From NCBI GenBank assembly GCA_037952775.1, contig JBANAY010000003.1:24118001-24182000 (forward strand): a stretch of DNA of 64,000 nucleotides. The letters are read 5' to 3'. A model generated the notes under the pieces. It searched no databases. It saw only the letters and a list, made by a program, of their open reading frames with translations, and was not told where the DNA came from. This DNA comes from Clonostachys chloroleuca (lineage: Eukaryota; Ascomycota; Sordariomycetes; Hypocreales; Bionectriaceae). This document shows, piece by piece, positions 22,628 through 33,980 of this stretch; the first letter of the stretch is position 1; every line of letters begins with the position of its first letter. A program made the translations under genes and the position numbers.

Positions 22628-24301
22628 CTATTTACAATCCTCCTTCTCACAAGTTTCAAGCTCGGTAATGGGCTTACCGCCGTCGTAAGCCTCGATGACG
22701 TCGAGAACCTCGCCACGTGGGACGCCTTCAAAACGCTGGGCAATTTGCTCTAAAGTAAGACCCTTTGTCTCGATGTACGTGAAGGCTATGACAATGGCGA
22801 CGAAAACGTTCCAGCAAACGCCGACAATATAAAATCTACTTGACAATCAGAACAATCCGCTTTCGACAAACCTGCCAAAGTTTGTTAAAGGGACACGCTG
22901 CTCTTACCTCCAGCCAATACCGGTGAGACCGATGGGAATGACATACTGGTTGAAAAATCCAGCAGAAGATGTGATGACGCTGTAAAATCTATGACGGAGC
23001 AAGTTAGCAAGTATCTCTTTGACTTTCCACATAATAGGGTACATACCCCATGCCTCTTGCACGGATGGTAAAGTTGAGCACCTCGGCGCAATAAGAGAAA
23101 GACAAGGGGGTCCAGGTCGAGGAATATCCAATCTGAAACAGGAAGACCATTGCTATTATTCCATTTCGTCCCATTTCGTTTCCTGTCTGAGTGGCTGTAA
23201 GCCCTGCCATGCAGGCGAGAACCAATGCACAGAAAGAAGTGCCTCCAACAAGCATGGGAACACGGCCAAACCTGTCGATAACACAGGTACCGGCGATGGC
23301 CGCGGCCAGAGCCACACAGTTTTGGCCAATGTTAATAGCGAACTGCTGTGATTCAGAGGTGATGCCGGCTAGGGTGAGCACATTGCTGAGATAGTATGTG
23401 ATGATGCTCGAGCCAACGGTTTGCTCAAAGACTCCGAGGGATAGCAGGATATACGCCCGGAGAAGGTTGGACTTTTCAGAGGCAAACTTCTTCCACCATG
23501 CTCCAAACGATTGCGCGTGCTCTGCCTTCTCCATTGCGATCGTCTCTTTAATCTCCCTAAACTCCGCAACAACCAAAAGGTTATCGATGTCGCCATTCCC
23601 ATGAAACTTTGCTAGTACTTTCAGCCCCTCCTGCTCGCGACCGCATGAAATGAGCCATCGGGGAGACTCTGGAATAAGAACCAGAGACGCGATACAGGAC
23701 GCGGCCGGTCCCGCCATGCAGATGCAGATTGTTCGCCAGCTCCAGTCTCCGCCAATGCTCCTAGCTCCGTACCCCACGCCAGCAGACAATATGGCACCAA
23801 CGAGCCAGCAAGTCCAGTAGAGACCAGCGACGAAACCACGGCGACCAGGGGGCGCCATCTCGACAAGATACGTGGGCACCGCGGCAATGTCAACTGCTTT
23901 GGCGACGCCCACGAGGACTCGGCCCACGAAGAATTGGGCCCTGGTGGTAGAAGTAGCGTGTATTGCGCATGATATCAGAACGAGGATGGACGCGACAAGA
24001 ATGCCGCCTTTGCGGCCCCATCTATCGACGACGAGACCGGAAAATAGTCCAGCGACGATGGCACCGAGATTTTGCACAGCAGTCAAAAGACCCTTGAGCT
24101 GGGCGTCGAGCTGGAACTTCTGCTGGAACGAGAGCTACAAGTATTTCTCAAATTAGTAAAGAAGTATAACCCCCGCAGCAAAGGGATTCCGGGATATACC
24201 AGAATGTTCAATGAGCTCATCATGCTAGAATCGTATCCCACACTAGCACAGTTGAGCGCGGCCACCATGCACACGACGAGCATGACCCGTTTGTGCCCCA
24301 T
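22628..24301 (-). CDS. MFS sugar transporter, four exons
   Basis: Imports a sugar across the plasma membrane by proton symport (family knowledge). Exons on the minus strand: 24301-24200, 24134-23047, 22988-22908 and 22835-22628, giving 492 residues in one frame. Introns of 65, 58 and 72 bp start GTATAT, GTATGT and GTAAGA. Sugar-porter signatures are present: DRWGRKGG between helices 2 and 3, GRVLVGVAKA, PESPRWL after helix 6, DRFGR in the second half, and ETKGLTLEQI at the end of helix 12. The N-terminus (GHKRVMLVVCMVAALNCASVGYDSSMM) starts directly in helix 1. This is closest to the lactose/hexose-permease-like sugar porters, but the substrate cannot be read. It is tail-to-tail with the GH3 gene. 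No stop or frameshift is needed. Confidence 0.92.
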
Positions 24302-24832
24302 GGTTACGAAAAAAAGGCTGGCGAATTCAGATTTCGATTATCGTTGCTAGAGAAAGTGTAGACAATGGAGGATGTCGTTGGCGAAATATGAGATAGGTAT
24401 GATGCCCATTATTTAACATGTTCTTCTTAAGCATATCAGGAACAAGGTTATCTTGGGGACCCCGGATCTGGAGAAGTTGAAGAAACATCATGCAGATACT
24501 ACGGAGGGTCTACAGGGTCTAGAGCCTCTCTTGAGTCATGCTTAGTCTAGTTCGTGATATTGGAAAGATAACGCTCAATGTTTGTCCCTACCAATTTGAG
24601 TAGCATCGGAGCCTCCGCCCTGATAAGATTGGCATAGTGCAACACTAGAACTCACTACATAGCTCTTAGGTACTAGATGCGGCGGCTGAAGTAGCCGGGA
24701 ACAGACACAAGAGTAATTGTTTACCATTTTACTCCTATACTAATAATCTGTCTGTTCCCCATACACGATTCTGAGGAGCTGGCGGAGACATACTAATCTT
24801 CAGACATCTCTGACAAGGTCAGCTTCCTTTGT

Positions 24833-24843
24833 CGGACAGTCCG
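24833..24843. promoter_or_regulatory. CGG-N5-CCG palindrome, copy 1
   Basis: CGGACAGTCCG is a perfect palindrome with inverted CGG triplets, the kind of half-site bound by dimeric Zn2Cys6 regulators. It lies about 530 bp upstream of the transporter start. Confidence 0.35.
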
Positions 24844-24900
24844 CTAACGCGCTCTCAAACTAACTGTCGGACTAGGACGCCAGGGCTTGGCTTCTTCTGT

Positions 24901-24911
24901 CGGACAGCCCG
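24901..24911. promoter_or_regulatory. CGG-N5-CCG palindrome, copy 2
   Basis: CGGACAGCCCG keeps the same CGG-N5-CCG spacing 68 bp from copy 1, inside the second copy of a 48-bp repeat unit. Function is inferred only from the pattern. Confidence 0.35.
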
Positions 24912-25140
24912 CTCATGCGTCCTCAAGCAAACAGTCATCAGGCTAGCTTGACTAGCCAGCCCGGGATGTGACTCTACAGAGTAACAGAACAAAGAGATTC
25001 TCCAGTTTTGTCTGGAACCACGACTTGCTCTGTCCTTCCCGATTCCACTGGATACAATGATAGTGTTACAGTTCAAGTAGCATCCCTTTTCACCCTCCTA
25101 TAGTAAGTATCAGTAGTCTCTTGACAGATCATATACGCCT

Positions 25141-25640
25141 GCAGGAGGGCTTATTATTTAATACTAGTTCAGACTATAAGTTTCTCTTTTAAAGATTAGG
25201 AATTAATAAACCTATTAATAATAATCTAAGTACTTCTTTTAGATAATTCTTAGTTATATTTATAATTATTTATTAAGCTTTATTTTAATACTCTTTTTAT
25301 AATACTATTTAATATTAATATATTAATTTCTCTTTTTATTTAAAATTAGAAATTATTAAAAGAATATATTTTATAATCTAGAAGGTTTATTCTAAAGATA
25401 TATTAAATTAAACTCTAAGGCTATAGTAAAGTTAAGAGAATATCTAGAGAGAAAGAGAATTATATTTTTCGAATCTATTTTCTATAAACTATTACTTAAT
25501 CCAAAGAGTAAGTAGTACTTATTATAGTTAGAAAGAAAAGTCTCTAAATAATCACCCTTCCTTGGAATAATAAGAAACCTAAAAGATATTAAATACTAAA
25601 GCCCCTATTTACTTATAGAGCTTAATAATTTATAATTATC
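25141..25640. repeat. Short RIP-mutated insertion
   Basis: About 500 bp of TpA-rich DNA with the same composition as the large retroelement blocks, bounded on both sides by normal DNA. It replaces the N-terminal part of the aminotransferase-like gene that follows. No element type is recognisable. Confidence 0.65.
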
Positions 25641-25644
25641 ACGT

Positions 25645-26516
25645 CTGGGCGCATCTCTCTTCCCGTCTTCAAACCGGAGGAGCTCGTCAAGCTCATAATC
25701 AACCTCCTCTCCGTCGACAGCGCAAAGTGGCTGCCCTGTGATCGCCCAGGCAACTACCTCTACATCTGACCGACCATAATTAGCACACAGGCCCAGCTCG
25801 GCATGAAAGAACCAAAGGTAGCCCTAATGTACATTATCATTACCTTCATGCTGGCTATAGATACCCCCTCTGGCGGCATGCGTCTGCACACATCCCCCGA
25901 GGACATGATGCGCGCCTGGGTCAGAGGTTCCAGCTATGCCAAGCTCGGCGCGAATTACGGCCCTTCCCCGAGGCACGTGCTCGTGGCTTCCATTAGATTT
26001 TGTGGCTATACGGAACGGATCTTGAGTACATCGAGGCCGGAGCTAGTAATATCTTTATCCTTTGGAAGAGAAAGGACGGTCGTAAGGAGCTCATCGCAGC
26101 TCCTTTTGATGATAAGTTGATTCTGGACGGTATCACCCGTAGAAGTTGCTTGGAGCTAGCTCACGAGACACAGAGTAATAACATTGTGATTACGGAACGC
26201 AAATATTCCATCAACAGGGTGATCGAGGCTGATTCCAAGGGCCGCATTCTCGGGGCCTTTGCTGCTGGTACTACGGTGAGTACACTCACCATAAAAAAGA
26301 TGACATTCTTGGTATAGATCCCACTAACATTCTTCTATGTAGTTCTTTATTTACGCCATTTCTCAGATTCACCACAGTAGAAAGAATATCAATATCCCCA
26401 TGGGGCCGGAGAATGAACCAGGAGAGGTGACCAAGAAAATTAAGAGCTGGCTTCTTGACGTCATGTACAGCAAAACGCAATATGAATGGGGAGTTGTCAT
26501 CCCTGAAAAGGAGTGA
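25645..26516 (+). pseudogene. Branched-chain aminotransferase pseudogene
   Basis: Class IV aminotransferases of this type move the amino group between branched-chain amino acids and 2-oxoglutarate using PLP; fungal relatives also occur in toxin and pigment clusters. Readable segments: PEELVKLIINLLSVDSAKWLP, GGMRLHTSPEDMMRAW, YAKLGANYGPS, YIEAGASNIFILW, DDKLILDGITRRS, ITERKYSI, and after an intron (26276-26342, GTGAGT...CTAAC...GTAG) ISQIHHSRK, IPMGPEN and EWGVVIPEK to a TGA at 26516. Damage: the first third is replaced by the AT-rich insertion; a TGA follows GNYLYI, where arginine is expected; a frameshift with small deletion near 25970; and a TAG in GFH-ILWLYG, where glutamine is expected. 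Both stops fit C-to-T change. Confidence 0.85.
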
Positions 26517-27222
26517 AGAAGAAAAGAGTTTCTGATGTGAGATGAACCAAGAATTTCAATGCTGTATATAAGTCTGAAGAATATGCATATAACAAAAACA
26601 AGATAAATTTTGCCAATCGTCGTTGGTCTGATATCCAATGTCGGTGGTCAGGGCATGTTTTTGAGTGACTGTTCAAAAGCGAATGCTACTACCGCGTCTA
26701 TGTTCCATGGACTTGTTGACCAGTCAGCATAGCTAATACTTATTATAAGTATGTCAACTTTTTCCTCGACCACTATCGTCATGTTTTGGATGAGCTTAAA
26801 CCCAACGTATTCCACAGAAGCAGTTTGAGTCTTTTGACTATAGTCATTGCCTGGCACGACCATCGCAACCTCAAAACACGACCGTTCGTTCCCCCAGCCT
26901 TGCCGCCCAGCTGAACAGAGAGCCAGAATAAAGCTTATTCATTCCATGGAAATTATCCTCCGATAACGCTCTGAATTGAGTTTAGAGTATTGGCTCGCCG
27001 TTGATGTGCCACATTCAAATTAGGTTTCTTAGCCACTTCCCCCGCGATAGATCTAGACTGGTGATGACGACAGCCAGACGGAACAGGAGGGTCTCATCAA
27101 TTCAAATAATGAAATTATGAGGTAATCGGTATTGCTATGAATTCCTCTTTATTTCCCGAATTCCCGATTAACGACCTTCCTGCTATTCTCACTCATCTCG
27201 TAAGAAGGATGGAATTGCGAGG
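26517..27222. other. Intergenic
   Basis: No supported gene. A minus-strand open frame at 26648-26863 (VEEKVDILIISISYADW) faintly recalls a subtilase segment, but it is too short and isolated to call. The right end is the promoter region of the phospholipase gene. Confidence 0.4.
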
Positions 27223-29206
27223 ATGCCCACCATGGTGTATATAACAACGCTGGCTCTTTGGATACTCTCGGCGGTCGCATTCTCGCCCATAAATAATCAA
27301 TATGCACGATCGGATCTTGCAAATGTGGTAGACCGGGCGCTTCCAGACTCTCCGAGTGGAGGCTACGCTCCAGCAGTCGTCGATTGCCCAAAAACACTTC
27401 CCTCAATCCGCTTAGCGAATGGCCTTTCAAGCAACGAATCATCGTGGCTCAATCGCCGACGCAACAATACAATTGAGCCTTTGCGCACTGTCTTGGAGCG
27501 CGCCAACCTCAGCGACTTTGACGTTGGATCTTTCCTGGACTCGAATAAGGACAATGCTACCGGCCTCCCGAACATTGGGATCGCTATTTCTGGAGGCGGG
27601 TATCGAGCTCTGATGAATGGCGCAGGGTTTCTCTCGGCTGCAGATTCCCGCAACCGTGACAATGGCGGCAATGGATCAATTAGTGGCTTGCTTCAGGCCT
27701 CAACCTATCTCGCCGGTCTCTCCGGAGGCGGCTGGCTCGTTGGATCCATGTTTGCCAACAACTTCTCTACTGTACCTGACATGCAAGACGGCGAGAATGG
27801 CACCGCTTTGTGGCGATTCAATAGCTCAATCTTCAGGGGCCCAGAGGAGAAAGGCATCGGTCTACTCAATTCTGTGCAGTACTGGACTGAAATCGTCGAT
27901 GACGTTCATGCAAAGGAAGACGGTTGGAATACAACCCTGACAGATTATTGGGGCCGCGCTCTCTCATACCAACTCATTGGCGCAGCAGAAGGCGGCCCTG
28001 GATACACCTTTTCCTCCATTGCGGATCAAGAATTCTTCCAGAATGCTTCGGCGCCTTTCCCCATCCTGGTCTCAGATGAACGGCCGCCGGGAGAGAAGAT
28101 TGTAGCTATCAATACGACCATTTATGAGTTTAACCCGTTTGAACTCGGATCTTGGGATCCAACTACTTACGGATTCGTGCCTCTACGCTACATCGCTTCT
28201 AACTTTACTAATGGAACAATTTCGAAGGATGGGAAGTGCGTTCGTGGATTTGATCAGCTGGGATTCGTCATGGGTACCTCTTCCTCGCTCTTTAATCAAG
28301 CGCTACTATACAACATTACGGCAGCTGGCAACGCACTCGGACTGCCACCTGTTATCATAAACGCCATAGAGAAGATTTTGCAAAACCTTGACCGGGAAGA
28401 AGATGATATTGCCCAATATACACCCAACCCATTTTTAGGCTGGGATCCTACCAACAAGAGCATCAACGCAAACGACGATCAGCTCTCGCTCGTGGATGGG
28501 GGTGAAGACCTCGAACATTCCTCTGCAGCCGTTGATCCAGCCATTCCGAGATGTAGACATTATCTTTGCCATTGATTCTTCTGCCGATACATCAACCTAC
28601 TGGCCTAACGGCACAGCCCTTCGTGCGACATACGATCGTGCCGGTACAAATATTTCTAATCATACACTCTTCCCGCCTGTGCCCTCTGCGAATACATTCT
28701 TGAACCTGAATTTGAGTCGACATCCGACTCTCTTCGGATGTGATCCCAACAATTTTACTCTGTCCGATAATGAAACTGTCCCACCTCTCATTTTCTACAT
28801 TCCCAACGCTCCTTATTCAACGCTTAGCAATGTGTCCACCTTTGACCCTGCCTATCCCACCAATCAAAGCGATGCCATCATTCGAAACGGCCTCAACGCA
28901 GCGACCCAAGGAAACGGGACCGTTGATAAAGAATGGTCTACCTGCGTAGCCTGCGCCATCATGAGCCGGAGCTGGTGGAAGGCAGGAATCGCGACACCTG
29001 CTTCCTGCAAGTCGTGCTTTGATCGGTATTGTTGGAATGGCACGACGGATGATGCGAGTGTGGGGAACTATACACCCTCTTTTATTGTTGGGGAGGACTT
29101 TAAAATGACGACCGGCACTCAAGATGAGGGTAATGCTGGAGTGAGGGAGGAAATAGGCAGCACTTGGGCGCTGATTTTGGGACTTTCTATTCTCTTTTTG
29201 ATTTGA
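27223..29206 (+). pseudogene. Lysophospholipase / phospholipase B with one frameshift
   Basis: Fungal phospholipase B releases fatty acids from phospholipids at the cell surface or outside the cell. The frame starts at ATG 27223 (a second ATG at 27232) with a signal peptide ([16 protein letters not shown]). The catalytic serine is in [10 protein letters not shown] (S123) and SGGGW follows. The catalytic aspartate is in SLVDGGED, just before the break. Many NxT/S sites suggest heavy glycosylation. The frame then runs out at 28575, but the rest of the protein continues in another frame from about 28511 ([22 protein letters not shown]) to a stop at 29206. Two bases are missing near 28511-28514 relative to the family reading. 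The tail ends in a hydrophobic stretch (WALILGLSILFLI) typical of a GPI-anchor signal. Everything else looks intact (about 658 residues in total), so this is a young pseudogene or a sequencing error. Confidence 0.85.
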
Positions 29207-29325
29207 TCAGGCGAGATATTTAGGTATTATTCGATTAATCCGGGGGCCCGATTGAATTTGCTAGTATTGGCTGTCTATCTTGTTTAATCATTTCTTTAAT
29301 TGCAATAACTAGCTTAATGATTGCA

Positions 29326-30077
29326 TCAGCTGTCGCAAAGCTCGTTGTAGCCCTGTGAAAGATCAGTACATGCCTCAAGTGCGATAATCAAGGAAAGGGT
29401 GACATACGATAAGCTTGCCCGGCTTTCCCTTGCAGTCGCTGGAAAGAGGGAAGCGGCGCTGAACAGACCAAAGCAGGGAGTCGGGGCCACGGTTGAACAC
29501 CGTAGGAACATTGGGAGTCTTCTGGTGGAAGAGGAAGACTTCGCCTGTGTAGCCAATGTTAGTTTCTCCATGAACTTGTAACATACCCTCGAAAAGGGTG
29601 ACAACCTCGGCGATGGTAGAGGCTCTCATGCCGAAACCGATGCCAGTAACATCCCATTTAGTGCCCTTGAGGTATTTGGCAAAGTCCTCCTGAGGCCACC
29701 CAGGTCCAGCCCAAACTACTAAATAACAGTTAGCAATTTAAATAACATACTTTGCTTTTGGAAAGGGAATGGGACTCACTCTGGACATTGTAACCAGCCT
29801 CAAGAGTGGCATTCACGTCCTTGCGGAGTGCAACATCAACCTTGACAGGATCCCAACCCCCCTCGATGACAAAGGGGTGGTAAGGAGGAAGTCCCTTTTT
29901 GACATTTGTTTAGCATAAATGTGAACACTTGGCAGGTTTCGACCAGCCCATATGTGTAGAAAACGTTGAATTCACCGCAGCCGGGCAACTTGGGGACTTG
30001 GGCTTGGGCTCAGGTGCTGCAGTAACGGCGGCAACGCCAAGCGCGCCCAGGGTGAAGAGAGACTTGAGAGAGCCCAT
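29326..30077 (-). CDS. Small secreted protein of unknown function, five exons
   Basis: Exons on the minus strand: 30077-29976, 29894-29780, 29718-29587, 29544-29408 and 29352-29326, giving 170 residues in one frame. The four introns are 81, 61, 42 and 55 bp; the 42-bp one has GTATGT, CTAAC and CACAG and is in phase, so it is easily missed. The protein starts with a signal peptide (MGSLKSLFTLGALGVAAVTA) and a short proline/lysine-rich stretch. It resembles a widespread family of uncharacterised ascomycete proteins with GTGVGFG-like, PNVPTVFN, RRFPLSSDC and a C-terminal GYNELCD motif (here WDVTGIGFGMRAS and PDSLLWSVQRRFPLSSDC). Its function is unknown. It lies tail-to-tail with the phospholipase gene. 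Confidence 0.75.
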
Positions 30078-30544
30078 TTTTGCGTCTTTTGATACGGCGG
30101 ACGAAATTGGTTGGAAATTCCAGGGACAAGTTCCGGCGATAGAAACAGGAAGCCTATGCTTTGGTATACCACTCCCTATTTATTTGGACAAAGAGAGATG
30201 TGCACAATACGTACTGATCGAGAATCTGTAGCCAAGAAGCATTAACCCCAAAGGCCGGGTGTGGCTTGCCTTGGGCCTGCTAGGTCTAACTTTCAGCTCA
30301 AGCGAGCGGGAGGGGGCATATCCACCATCCACTAGGCAATTACCACATGGAGTGATGGCTTTCGTGCCCATCGAGGATCATAAGGCAATAGCGACCATTT
30401 GAGCGGGTCTCGGTATACCGGTTGAAGTACTTGATCTACTCTACTCAAGGCCTGTATCATTATCGGTCGTGCCATTTTGAGTCATAGCGATAGCCCAATC
30501 ACCCAGAAGGTTGCTTTCTTGGTACTAGCTAGGCAGGTGATACT
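30078..30544. other. Intergenic, upstream of the secreted protein
   Basis: Promoter region of the minus-strand secreted-protein gene. Small open frames on both strands show nothing recognisable. Confidence 0.45.
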
Positions 30545-31200
30545 AGCCTGCTATCATAATAAATGGCTGGATCGCCCAGCCTTCCGTATTGATAGCCTGA
30601 ATAACTATAACCCATTCCCAGTTCCTAGGCTGGACTGATTTCAGTTTTCTATACCTATCTGCGCCTGTAACTACTATTTTGCTTACAATCGTACCTATGA
30701 TAAAGCCGGTCTCATCAAAGTTATAGATATCAGTAAAGGTAATACTATATTTCTCAATTGTATTCACTATGAGTATAAACTAATTGCGAATAATAGTTGG
30801 ATCTTTGCATTTGGTCCTCTGTTAGTTATATTTACGGTTAAAATGCGTCTTAAGTTCTAAGTATCGCTTGGCGAAGTTGGAAGCCTAGTACTTGCCAATA
30901 GATAATGCGTTGCGGTCGGCAAGCAGTTAGTTAGCCATTTCTTCACATCATGAAGTCGCGGAGGAAACCCTCATGAGTCTAGTTCGAGAATATAGTTAAG
31001 AATAATCTGTTCTTCTAGATCAGGTCGTTTACGTGATTTAGGGTTAGTATCGCTTCGAGAAGGTTTGCTGTAATATCGGTCATAAAGGGTAGTAAAAGGT
31101 ACTTTATACATCCTTGCAGCGGGTTGGTCCGTAATTTAGGGTCATTTTGAAGAGCCTGAATAGCAAGAATAATACTTGGGTCTTTGCTTAATTGTGATAT
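30545..31200 (-). pseudogene. Fot1/pogo-type transposase relic
   Basis: Minus-strand reading gives the N-terminal and central part of a pogo-family (Fot1-like) DDE transposase: AIQALQNDP, HEGFPPRLHDVKKW, then IYNFDETGF and WVIVIQAINTEGWAIQPF. The DETGF aspartate is the first catalytic acid. Several stops and frameshifts interrupt the N-terminal half, and the sequence ends at 30543 before the second and third catalytic acids. It is not AT-skewed, so it died by truncation and point mutation rather than heavy RIP. No terminal repeats were found. Confidence 0.75.
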
Positions 31201-31420
31201 ATTGGGTAGTTGAGAAATAATTGATCAAATGGAAAGAGAGGGGGCTGAGGGATTTTTGATCAACTCGCTTGTCTGATCGACTCACTTATCAAGTACATTA
31301 AGCAATCTTACAACGGAATTGCCAGTAATTAAAATCCTGCTTCATATTATAATATAAACCTACGCTAGAGTCTGGCTTACACATGGTAATAGTCCACAAG
31401 TTACAAATCATTAAGAGTCT

Positions 31421-32266
31421 TTAAAAAAGACCTTCAAAGCCTGGTCCACCCCACTCCCTCATTAAATCCGCAAAAGCTTCCTGAGCAATACCTGCACCTT
31501 CTGGAGAAAGTCCCGGAAAGAGAAGAACATCTGAAATTTCAGCAAAACTTCCTCCTCGCTGCTGTTCGGGCTGGGGTAGATGCTTATCACGGATGATGTC
31601 CTGACCACCATCTAATCCCAGTAATGGTAGATTACCATCACCTTGTGCCACAGGGGCCGCTGTCTTGAGTGTTGTTAATCGTCTGCGGAGTACCTGGAAA
31701 AGATGTTGCCCTAGCAACGCAGGGATGCCGAATCGATGGTTGGGGTCTGTTCCTGCTCTCTCTAGCTGCAACGCAACCTCCGCAAGCAAAGCCAGGAGTT
31801 CAACTTCCTGACCAGGTCGATCACCGTAGAGCTGTGAAAACAGTTTCAGGGCAAGGACTGCTGCGTAGGAGCTCATGGCCCAGGTTGGAGTCATCATGCA
31901 ATACATTGGCTGACCAATCTCACGAAGATCCCTGACAGTGGCCTCGCAACAGTTGACGGCAGCCTCAAAGCAGTCGTAAGCAGTTGCATCAGTTCCCTGT
32001 CCGCTGCTTGCATGACTGTGCAAAGCCACCGAGCACGCCCATAGTCGACCATGTAAATACACGAAGCGCAAGAACGCACCTCGCATGACTTCAGGCGTCT
32101 TGGAGTGGGCGTCCGGGTTAGTCAGCCATGTTTCTGCCCATGGATCCAAGGCTGAGTCCACGAGGTCTCTTACCCAATGTGATCCATGATGCGGTAGTCC
32201 GAAATGACGCTTGACTTTATGATGAAGCATATGGCTGTGATCGGATAGTCCGCCAAAGTCCGCCAA
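31421..32266 (-). pseudogene. Truncated fungal transcription factor, C-terminal part
   Basis: 281 codons open on the minus strand from the edge of the AT-rich block to a TAA at 31421. The sequence fits the distal region of fungal-specific transcription factors: HHKVKRHFGLPHHGSHW, MRGAFLRFVYLHGRLWACSVALHSHA, MMTPTWAMSSYAAVLALKLFSQLYG, and a tail with FPGLSPEGAG and WGGPGFEGL. No ATG lies at its 5' end (the first in-frame start-like codon is TTG) and no Zn2Cys6 cluster is present; AT-rich DNA starts at about 32272. The upstream half was lost by insertion or rearrangement. It is not the same gene as the fragment at 1.6-2.5 kb. Confidence 0.7.
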
Positions 32267-33607
32267 TAGACTGCCTAATAGTATAATTTTATATAAAATA
32301 CTGATCTTTCTTAATTTAGTAGAGATTATCTATATAAATTATAGGATCTAGATTCTACTTTATATAACTTTATTATTATCTTATTATACTCCTAATTTTT
32401 ATATATTCTATTAGTAGGAGCTACTTTATTATCTATAAAAGATTTAGTTATTAAGAAATTCTTATTTTTTTACTAGTTTATATTAATTAGATATTTAGAA
32501 AAGGACTATTTATTATACTTTTTATATTATCTAATTACTATATAAATATTATAATCTTATTTATAATATTAAAATAATCTTTTTAATAATAATTTTTTTA
32601 ATTAATTTTTCTTTTTAAGTTTTTAAATAAATAATTAAAAATAATAAAAATAATAAAAATTTTATAATAATTTAAATTACTTAGAATTCTTTTAAAAAAA
32701 AGTTTAAATAATAAAGTTTTTTCTATTTAATATATATATAAATTATTTTCTGAAGATAAAAAAGTAAAAAAATAGTATTAAAATAATCTAATAAAAGTAA
32801 CTAAATATAGATTATATCTTTTTTTCTTACTAAAGAAATAATTTTATTATCTTTTTTAAATAATAAAGATAATCTTCTATTTACTTTATAAATAACTAGG
32901 GAGAAATATATCTCTAGTAATAATAAAATATTAAATAATTAAATTTAAAATTATAATATTTCTTTAGATCTATATATATAATAAACTATAGAGAAATATA
33001 TTATATTATTTTAAAAATTAGCTAAATAATTATATTCTTAATTTTTAATAAAATTATTAATCTAATAAAATATTTTTATAACTATTTTATTAAATAACTA
33101 GATTTAATATATATATAATATAAAGTTAAATTAAATCTAAAATCTATATTTTTTAAGGGGTTTTTACTATATTTAAAGAATATTCTAAGATCAGGCTATA
33201 TATAACTAGATCTATATAATTTATTTTTAACTAAGTTTTAATCTATATCTAACCTTTAATTCTATTTTTTTTTATCTTTTTATTTATATAAGCTAAAATA
33301 AGATATTAGTATCTCTAAAAACTCTAAAAAGAGCTTACTAAGTATATAACTTAGCTATAGGCTCTAAGGGGGAATACTTATTATCTATAATTAACTATAA
33401 TACCTCTCTAAGCTTATTATTACTAATTACTAGTTACTAATTACTAACTACCTCTTCTTATAAAATAATAGTTTTATCCAATATAATTATCCCCAGCAGC
33501 CAGGGCCTGGTTACAGCAGTAGACAGGGTCCTTGTATATATAATAAAGATAATCAGCGATAACCCTCAGGGGCTTATCTATAATCTGTATATCTAATAAT
33601 AGAGCCT

Positions 33608-33980
33608 TATTATGAACAAAGGCCTTTGACCCAACCGCAGGAAGTTATATACAAGGTAGCTCGGCTAATCTATCTTAAGGACTAATAAGGATAACTTTAC
33701 TTTAGTTAAGTAAAGTCTGAGTAAAGCCTAAGTAAAGCTTTAGTAAATATACTAATATAAATATATATTTATTTCTATAGCTTAGATATTCTTTTAAATA
33801 GTTATTAATAAAATTATCTATATATCTATTAGAACTAGCTCTATAATACTTATATATTAATAATAACTTATATTATATAGCTATATAATAACCTGATTAT
33901 ATTATTTAGAATAATATTCTAATTAGTTTAATTCTAATTTATTCTAGATCCTATCTAGTATAAGTCTTCTAACTATTATA
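33608..33980 (+). repeat. Gypsy family-I LTR, left
   Basis: Begins TATTATGAAC and ends CTAACTATTATA, consistent with TG...CA ends after mutation. It keeps slightly more C:G than the other copies in its first 60 bp. Confidence 0.75.

Larger units (their letters stand above)
24302..25140. other. Upstream region of the sugar transporter
   Basis: Non-coding as far as I can see. It contains a pair of imperfect copies of a 48-bp unit (about 24821-24868 and 24889-24936), each with a CGG-N5-CCG palindrome. It could alternatively include a solo LTR on the minus strand beginning TGTAACACTATCA near 25070, but I found no matching end or target duplication. Confidence 0.45.

Noticed and set aside
24855..25076. 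Minus-strand frame and possible MAGGY-like solo LTR
   Set aside because: The frame shows no domain, and I could not find a matching LTR end or target duplication, so it is left as non-coding with a regulatory candidate.
26648..26863. Possible subtilase fragment on the minus strand
   Set aside because: Only one short faint resemblance (EKVDILIISIS) with no catalytic motif.
29375..29629. Single-exon reading of the secreted-protein locus ending in CHPFLDYRT
   Set aside because: The tail after LIV is the start of an intron (GTATGT...CACAG); splicing to GYNELCDS matches the usual C-terminus of the family.
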